Source: Microbacterium sp. A20
GTDB lineage: Bacteria > Actinomycetota > Actinomycetes > Actinomycetales > Microbacteriaceae
Direction of reading: 5' to 3'
Length of the DNA stretch: 45,396 bases
Assembly (NCBI RefSeq): GCF_004794515.1
Contig: NZ_SSDF01000032.1
Location: 1-45,396, forward strand
In this document: one piece after another, positions 40,903 through 45,396 of the stretch
Layout of the letters: each line of letters opens with the position of its first letter
Numbering within the stretch: the stretch's first letter is position 1
The notes under the pieces: generated by a model
Told to the model about the DNA's origin: nothing
The model's database searches: none
The model's input: only the letters and a program-made list of their open reading frames with translations
Position numbers and translations under genes: made by a program

Positions 40903-41692
40903 GGGCCTTCTCCGTCTGCGCGCGCAGCGCACCGCGCACGACTGCTTCCAGTTCGCGGAACTCGTCCGTCGCGTAGGCCTCCTCGGTGCGCGGCCGCGGC
41001 AGGTTCACATCGATCACCTGGGCGATGCGCCCCGGGTGGGCGGCCATCACCACGATGCGGTCGGAGAGCATGATCGCCTCCGGCACGGAGTGCGTGACGA
41101 ACATGACGGCCTTGCGGTTCGACTGCCAGAACTCCAGCAGGGCGATCCGCTGCAGGTCGCGGTTCATCTCGTCGAGGGCCGAGAAGGGCTCATCCATCAG
41201 CATGATGGCCGGGTCGAACACGAACGCCCGCGCGATCGCGGCGCGCTGCTGCATGCCGCCCGAGAGCTGGCCGGGGTACTTCTTCATCGCCTGACCGAGC
41301 CCGAAGGTCGCCAGCAGCTCGGCCGGGTCGCGCAGTGCGCGTCCGGAGTTCGCCTTGGCGTTGATGCGCACCGGCAGCTCGACGTTCTCGCGCACCGTCT
41401 TCCACGGCAGCAGCGCCGGAGACTGCGGCACGAGCCCGATCTTCTTGTCGCGCGAAGCCGCGGTGACGCTCTCCCCATCGATCGTGACGGTCCCGGAATC
41501 GGCGTCGAGGAGACCCGCGACCACCTTGAGCAGCGTGGACTTGCCACAGCCGCTCGGGCCGATCACGGAAACGAACTCGCCCATGCCGATCGTGAGGCTC
41601 ACGTCGTCGAGCACCGTGACCCGAGCACCGTCGACGCCGAAGGACTTCGAGACGTTTCTGACCTCGACGCCTGCTCCCTGTGCGACCGACAT
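40895..41692 (-). CDS. ABC transporter ATPase, SsuB/ThiZ type
   Basis: 265 residues from ATG 41692. Walker A GPSGCGKSTLLKVVAGL, signature LSGGMQQRAAIARAFVFDP, Walker B ILMDEPFSALDEM and the His of FVTHSVPEAIMLSDRIVVM are all intact. Short MQQR-type signature and the SVPEA block are typical of nitrate/sulfonate/thiamine-precursor ATPases. The start overlaps the binding protein stop by one base (TGATG). Energises the importer with the permease encoded next. Confidence 0.92.
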   Translation of the reverse strand: MSVAQGAGVEVRNVSKSFGVDGARVTVLDDVSLTIGMGEFVSVIGPSGCGKSTLLKVVAGLLDADSGTVTIDGESVTAASRDKKIGLVPQSPALLPWKTVRENVELPVRINAKANSGRALRDPAELLATFGLGQAMKKYPGQLSGGMQQRAAIARAFVFDPAIMLMDEPFSALDEMNRDLQRIALLEFWQSNRKAVMFVTHSVPEAIMLSDRIVVMAAHPGRIAQVIDVNLPRPRTEEAYATDEFRELEAVVRGALRAQTEKAHV

Positions 41693-42795
41693 CACTTCGC
41701 GGTCCAGGTCAGGGTGTCGCCGTCGTACAGGTCGGCGACCAGGTCGGCGTCCATCATGTCGGCGATCGCGGGCAGGTCCTTGACGCCGCCGTACTTCTTC
41801 ACGAGTGCGTACTCGGGCTCCCACATGGACTCGTTCTGCACACCGGGGTTGCCACCGGCGCTCTCGCGCACCCAGGCGGACTCCACCTCCCACGTGCGGG
41901 CCAACTGATCGCGCGGGAACGCGGCACCCTGGTTGTTGTCCTCCGCCAGCTTCGCGAGCTTGTCGATGCAGGCATCCGACTCGTCGAGGCAGTACTGCAG
42001 CGCCTTCAGGCTCGCGCGCATGAAGTCGGCGGCGACTTCACGGTGCTCGTCGAGGAATCGGGAGTTGACCTCCATCACGTTGTAGGTGCCCTCGACGCCG
42101 AGGTCGGCGGGGAGGAACTCGCTGAACGGCAGGTCCTGCGCCTTGAGCGACTGCGGCTGGTTGGAGGCGTAGCCGACGATCGCGTCGACCTGCTCACGGA
42201 CGACGACCGTCGGGTCGTAGTTGGTCATCTTCACCATCTCGACCTTCGAGACGTCGACACCGGCCTCGTCGAGCATGGCCGAGGCGATCGGGGTCAGGTT
42301 GATGAAGTAGCCGAGCGATCCGCCCTCGAGATCCTTGAGGCTCTCGAGCTTCTCGTTGCCGAAGATCGAGAACGGCGGGGTCGTGCCGTAGGTGGCGACT
42401 GCCGTGAGGTTCTTGCTGTTCGCGGCTGCCAGCATCACGTCGGATGCCGAGCCGAGAGCCGTGAACTGCGCCTGACCGGATGCCACGAGCTGCTGCCCGT
42501 TCGCCCCGGAGGCGTTGATCTCGACATCGAGGCAGAGGTCGTCGAAGTAGCCCAGCTCCTCGGCGAGGAACACGTCGAGCTGGCCGGCACTGGCGGAGTA
42601 GCCGTAGCCGGAGATGTAGGTGATGGTGCCGGCATCCTGATTGCGCTTGCAGGCGTCGGTGTCGCTCGCACTCGTGGGGGCGGAATCGCCGCCTGGCGTC
42701 TGCGCGGAGCATGCTCCGAGCGTCAGCGTGGCAGCGAGAACGCACGTCAGGGTGGCAGTGATGCGGAATCGGGTTTCCGCAGAGGAAGTAGCCAT
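41692..42795 (-). CDS. NMT1/THI5-like substrate-binding lipoprotein (probable riboflavin binder)
   Basis: 367 residues from ATG 42795, which is preceded by AAGGGA; the lipobox LGAC puts the lipid Cys at 29. The mature chain has ITYISGYGYSASAGQLDVFLAEELGYFDDLCLDVEI, then ASGQAQFTALGSASDVMLAAAN, the SsuA/THI5/NMT1 pattern used by binders of sulfonates, thiamine precursors and riboflavin (RibY). Four mature cysteines (KRNQ-adjacent, DLCL, YCLDESDAC) are notable. First gene of the importer operon; a TAGTCAA-N2-TTGACTA operator lies 49 bases upstream, identical in its arms to that at rcaB. Riboflavin is the predicted ligand, by context. Confidence 0.82.
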   Translation of the reverse strand: MATSSAETRFRITATLTCVLAATLTLGACSAQTPGGDSAPTSASDTDACKRNQDAGTITYISGYGYSASAGQLDVFLAEELGYFDDLCLDVEINASGANGQQLVASGQAQFTALGSASDVMLAAANSKNLTAVATYGTTPPFSIFGNEKLESLKDLEGGSLGYFINLTPIASAMLDEAGVDVSKVEMVKMTNYDPTVVVREQVDAIVGYASNQPQSLKAQDLPFSEFLPADLGVEGTYNVMEVNSRFLDEHREVAADFMRASLKALQYCLDESDACIDKLAKLAEDNNQGAAFPRDQLARTWEVESAWVRESAGGNPGVQNESMWEPEYALVKKYGGVKDLPAIADMMDADLVADLYDGDTLTWTAK

Positions 42796-42844
42796 GAGGG
42801 TCCCTTCTCGGCCGTTCGTCATTGATGGCTCGTCGAAAGTAACA

Positions 42845-42860
42845 TAGTCAAGATTGACTA
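42845..42860. promoter_or_regulatory. PadR-regulon operator, copy 2
   Basis: TAGTCAA-GA-TTGACTA, perfect 16-base dyad upstream of the importer operon. GATCAAACTA follows at 42866-42875. On the minus strand a TTGATC -35 candidate with ACTATG or TATGTT as -10 would place the dyad inside the promoter. Confidence 0.82.
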
Positions 42861-42915
42861 AGCAAGATCAAACTAAACGGGGCGGGAACGCGTGCACCCC
42901 CGCCCGCCCAGACGT

Positions 42916-42974
42916 CGAGTGCACGGCTTCGCGCCGAGCGCACGGCGTGTTGACGCGAATAGGCGGTGCACTCG
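42916..42974. repeat. Nested palindrome between tetR and importer operon
   Basis: Outer arms CGAGTGCAC / GTGCACTCG (42916-42924, 42966-42974) enclose TTCGCG / CGCGAA (42928-42933, 42954-42959). It may fold as an RNA hairpin terminating tetR or be a REP-like element. Confidence 0.6.
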
Positions 42975-43000
42975 GCAGGATCCCGTGCGCTCGAGGACGC

Positions 43001-43038
43001 GGGGCGAAGCGGGAGCGGGGCGAAGCGGGAGCGGGGCG
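43001..43038. repeat. 16-base tandem repeat next to the tetR stop
   Basis: GGGGCGAAGCGGGAGC is repeated about two and a half times immediately before the tetR stop codon. Too short and gapless to be CRISPR. Confidence 0.7.
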
Positions 43039-43040
43039 AG

Positions 43041-43667
43041 TCAGGACTGGGGCGCGTCAGCCGGGTAGAGGTAGCGGCTGACGAACTCGTCGAAGAGGGG
43101 AACCATGTCGACCGACTCATCGAGAAGCCACTGCAGCTGGATGCCGTCCATGACCGCACTGATCAGACGTGCGGCGAGCGCGGGGTCGATGTCATCCCGG
43201 ACTTCTCCGGCCTCCTGCCCGCGACGGAGGATCTCCACGGCTTCATCGGCACGCGCCCGATAGCGCGCGGCGAAATCGGCATGCGACGGATGCTCGGGGT
43301 CGGTCGCCTCGGCAGACACGATGGCGTAGAGCGACGTGAGACCGCGCGAGGTCTGGTTGTGCGCGACGACCCGCTTGGCCTGCTCGACCAGGGTGTGCTC
43401 GGCGGGGTCGCCTGCCGCCGCCCGCACCTTCTCGTCGCGCTGGTGCAGCACCTCGGTGAACAGCTCCTCCTTGTCGGCGAAATGATGCAGGAGCCCGGCG
43501 GGTGTCACGCCGACGCGCTTCGCGATCTCCCGCAGGGATCCGCCGTGGAACCCGGTCCGAGAGAAGACGACCAGCGCCTCGTCGACGATCGCCTGCCGCC
43601 GCGCCTGCCCCGTTGCGTAGGGGCCGCGAGAGCCTCGCCCCGCCGTCGACTGCCCGTCCGTTCCCAC
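43041..43667 (-). CDS. TetR-family transcriptional regulator
   Basis: 208 residues from GTG 43667, chosen because AGGAG lies six bases upstream; a longer frame to 43733 would overlap the hydrolase gene. The HTH is AIVDEALVVFSRTGFHGGSLREIAKRVGVTPAGLLHHFADKEELFTEVL (about residues 27-75). The ligand-binding half resembles regulators with the TetR_C_6-type domain (LTSLYAIVSAEATDPEHPSHADF, ARLISAVMDGIQLQWLLD), common next to sugar hydrolases in actinobacteria. It follows the glycoside hydrolase gene by 37 bases and probably represses it. Confidence 0.87.
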   Translation of the reverse strand: MGTDGQSTAGRGSRGPYATGQARRQAIVDEALVVFSRTGFHGGSLREIAKRVGVTPAGLLHHFADKEELFTEVLHQRDEKVRAAAGDPAEHTLVEQAKRVVAHNQTSRGLTSLYAIVSAEATDPEHPSHADFAARYRARADEAVEILRRGQEAGEVRDDIDPALAARLISAVMDGIQLQWLLDESVDMVPLFDEFVSRYLYPADAPQS

Positions 43668-43704
43668 CGCGCGCTCCTGTCTGTCGACGCGAGGAAGCGA
43701 GGGC

Positions 43705-45261
43705 TCAGCCCTGGTGACCGTCGCCTCCCGCACCCCACGACGAGCTGAAGTCCTGCTGTCGCATCGCGGGACGCAGGAGCTTCTCCATCTCGCGATCCAC
43801 GAAGTAATCCTTGAGCTTATCCTTCGTGAGCTCGTTGCCGATCGCCGCCATGATCATCGACTGGTCGAGCGAGAGATAGCGCTCGGCGATCGTGCCGCTC
43901 TTCACGGCGACCGCGTCATAGAAGCCGCCGGGACCATAGGCGCCGAGGTCGTTCTCGATGCTCTCGAGGTTGCTCAGCACGCCCTTGCGGTCATAGGGGA
44001 GCGCGAGGAACGCCGCATGCGGGGTCACCACGCCGTCCCCGAAATCCGGGGAGGGATTCGTGCCCGCCGCGCACCCCGGCCGATCGATGTCGACGTCGGT
44101 CTTCTCGGCGTCGGACGTGTAGCCGTCGGACCGCATTCCCGCGATGTCGACGCCGTACTCCGCGTAGCCACCGAACGGGTTGCTCGCGGGCGAGAACCCC
44201 CAGTACCCGTATCCGGCCTCGTCGAGACCGTGCTGTTTCTGCACGGCCACGGTGATCGGATGATTGAGCCGCCAGGACTTCGGCCCCCACTTCGTCTCCG
44301 GGACCAGGAGATCGGGCATCAGCGACTCGAACATGCTGCCACCCCAGCTCGGAACGAACGACATCCCCGCGTAGCTGTATGCGCCTTCCCAGACCTCGAC
44401 TCCGCTGTAGGTGCGGTATTCCCCTTGCGGGAGCTGCTCCTGCCACGCCCAGTCGCAGCCGGGCGGCATTGTGCGGTGCGTGCCGTACAGCGCCGTCGCC
44501 GGAATCTGCCCGTTGGCGATGCCGAGGTAGGTGGCGATGCGGCTCTCGCTCACGGTCGTGTCGTAGTGGTGGCAGGTGTAGTACGCGGTCTCCCCCGATC
44601 CGTTGTACATCGGAGCTGCAACGCTGCAGTCCGGCGGGGCCTGCTCCCAGAAGCCGCCGCGGTTCGTGCCGGCGGGGAGACCTGCGGCACCGGCAGGGTC
44701 GAAGAACGCGGCGAAGTCCATCGAGTCGTAAAGGGCGTCCGCCTGCGCAGCCAGCGCGGGATCGGCCTCACCGACGATGCGTAGAGCTGCGGCCAGCCAC
44801 CCGTTGTCCACGGTGCTGAGGAACGGATGCACGGGGTCCCCGGAATCGGGCCAGGTCGTCAGCTTCTCCCCCGTCGTCGGCGAGTACCAGTTGTAGAACA
44901 TCCCGCTCGCTTCGTTGCGCTCGAGCCCTTGCAGGGTGTCGAGCGTGGCGGACAACCGGCCCCGCGCCTCGTCGGCACTGATGATGCCGAGGTCGCGCGC
45001 GGTGACGGTCGACCACAGATACCCGCCGATATTCGTCGGTGAGGTGTAGGCGCTGGATGTCTGCAGATCGCCGGTGATGTTGTCGGCGGGAAGACCCGTC
45101 TCCTCGTCGGTCATCGCCACCAGGGAACCCCAGGTGTCCTGCGCCCAGCGCTTGAGCTCCGCGTTGCCCTGGCGTCCGTCTCCCGCTGCGGCCGGCCCCG
45201 CGAGGGCCAGTCCCGAGACGACCAGTCCGACCGTCGCCAGCGTGCTCATCCATCGCTTCAT
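43705..45261 (-). CDS. Secreted glycoside hydrolase, PF10091 (GH144-like) type
   Basis: 518 residues. A Sec signal peptide (LATVGLVVSGLALAGPAAAG) precedes an (alpha/alpha)6-barrel-like chain. Typical blocks are YLWSTVTARDLGIISADEARGRLSATLDTLQGLER, STVDNGWLAAAL, YAGMSFVPSWGGSMFESLMPDLLVPE and YGYWGFSPASNPFGGYAEYGVD. MFESLMPDLL is characteristic of the PF10091 glycoamylase-like/GH144 group, whose known members include endo-beta-1,2-glucanases. The exact substrate is uncertain. ATG 45261 follows GAGGAG. Transcribed with the TetR gene. Confidence 0.82.
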   Translation of the reverse strand: MKRWMSTLATVGLVVSGLALAGPAAAGDGRQGNAELKRWAQDTWGSLVAMTDEETGLPADNITGDLQTSSAYTSPTNIGGYLWSTVTARDLGIISADEARGRLSATLDTLQGLERNEASGMFYNWYSPTTGEKLTTWPDSGDPVHPFLSTVDNGWLAAALRIVGEADPALAAQADALYDSMDFAAFFDPAGAAGLPAGTNRGGFWEQAPPDCSVAAPMYNGSGETAYYTCHHYDTTVSESRIATYLGIANGQIPATALYGTHRTMPPGCDWAWQEQLPQGEYRTYSGVEVWEGAYSYAGMSFVPSWGGSMFESLMPDLLVPETKWGPKSWRLNHPITVAVQKQHGLDEAGYGYWGFSPASNPFGGYAEYGVDIAGMRSDGYTSDAEKTDVDIDRPGCAAGTNPSPDFGDGVVTPHAAFLALPYDRKGVLSNLESIENDLGAYGPGGFYDAVAVKSGTIAERYLSLDQSMIMAAIGNELTKDKLKDYFVDREMEKLLRPAMRQQDFSSSWGAGGDGHQG

Positions 45262-45315
45262 CGCGTCTCCTCATCGAGAACGGCGCCGTTGATCACGGCG
45301 CACTCAACACGCGAA

Positions 45316-45344
45316 AACCTAACACGCGTTCAGTGTTCACTCAA
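45316..45344 (-). promoter_or_regulatory. Hydrolase promoter with operator in the spacer
   Basis: On the minus strand -35 TTGAGT (45339-45344), a 17-base spacer and -10 TAGGTT (45316-45321). The inverted repeat AACAC-N7-GTGTT (45321-45337) fills the spacer, the usual place for a TetR-type repressor. AACACGCG also occurs as a direct repeat at 45306-45313 and 45321-45328. Confidence 0.7.
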
Positions 45345-45372
45345 CCCCCTCCCGTGGAGGAGTCACCCCATC

Positions 45373-45396
45373 CGTTCCGGTCGCACTTTCTGTCGC
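45373..45396. repeat. CCGGTCGCAC hairpin repeat, copy 3 (cut by window end)
   Basis: The last 24 bases start CGTTCCGGTCGCAC and are identical over 22 bases to the left arm of the repeat at 22547-22609. The right arm would lie outside the window. Confidence 0.7.

Noticed and set aside
42796..42900. FMN riboswitch controlling the riboflavin importer
   Set aside because: The leader is only a few tens of bases and lacks the conserved multi-stem RFN sequence; a dyad operator explains control better.
43001..43038. Short CRISPR-like array near tetR
   Set aside because: Repeats are directly adjacent with no spacers and only two and a half units.

Overview
The window is a high-GC actinobacterial chromosome segment, most likely from Microbacterium (Microbacteriaceae). 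This rests on protein character, a NusG with a long acidic N-terminal extension, many TANNNT-N6/7-start leaderless promoters, and a riboflavin-degradation cluster in the same gene order as I recall for the rca genes of Microbacterium maritypicum. There are no phage, IS or CRISPR modules; the genes are ordinary chromosomal ones with several accessory clusters.

Layout. 1-800: a G-rich AGGG microsatellite in front of a YqaJ-type nuclease. 811-3812 (minus): a SipW-type signal peptidase operon with three secreted substrates sharing an AAW(T/N)D signal-peptide end and one LAATG/TM surface protein. 4091-6293: a DHA2 drug exporter with its MarR regulator; the exporter promoter carries two copies of GTTGA-N6-TCAAC. 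6232-7909: divergent lysG/lysE. 7914-10602 (minus): a DUF1801 protein and a polar amino-acid (cystine-type) ABC importer. 10792-15159 (minus, apart from the VOC gene): rplA, rplK, nusG, secE and tRNA-Trp, interrupted between rplK and nusG by a divergent WYL regulator/VOC protein pair. 15355-20000 (plus): an HSP90-like ATPase followed by a 932-residue TPR protein. 20004-22525: poxB, a small KOW-like protein and a PNPOx-like flavoprotein.

22618-32378 is a putrescine/GABA degradation locus: gabT, putrescine oxidase, a universal stress protein, an APC permease and two semialdehyde dehydrogenases on the minus strand, with a divergent PucR-family regulator. 32797-35435: a DevR/DevS-like two-component pair whose intergenic region holds a DevR-box-like palindrome. 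35461-35934: an orphan secreted protein.

36036-42795 is the most interesting block. It holds riboflavin kinase (rcaA-like), flavin reductase (rcaB-like), a PadR regulator, ribokinase (rcaD-like), an LLM flavin monooxygenase (rcaE, riboflavin lyase-like) and an NMT1/THI5-type ABC importer that I propose brings riboflavin into the cell. The same perfect operator, TAGTCAA-N2-TTGACTA, lies upstream of the flavin reductase (next to padR) and upstream of the importer operon. This ties the importer to the catabolic genes as one regulon. The expected scheme is: import riboflavin, cleave it with RcaE plus RcaB-supplied reduced flavin to lumichrome and ribose, phosphorylate the ribose with the ribokinase, and make FMN with the kinase.

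43041-45261 (minus): a PF10091/GH144-type secreted glycoside hydrolase and a TetR regulator, with an inverted repeat inside the promoter spacer. Dispersed palindromic repeats (a CCGGTCGCAC hairpin family and a CTGAGCyyGTCGAAG element, one copy inside a gene) are spread through the window.
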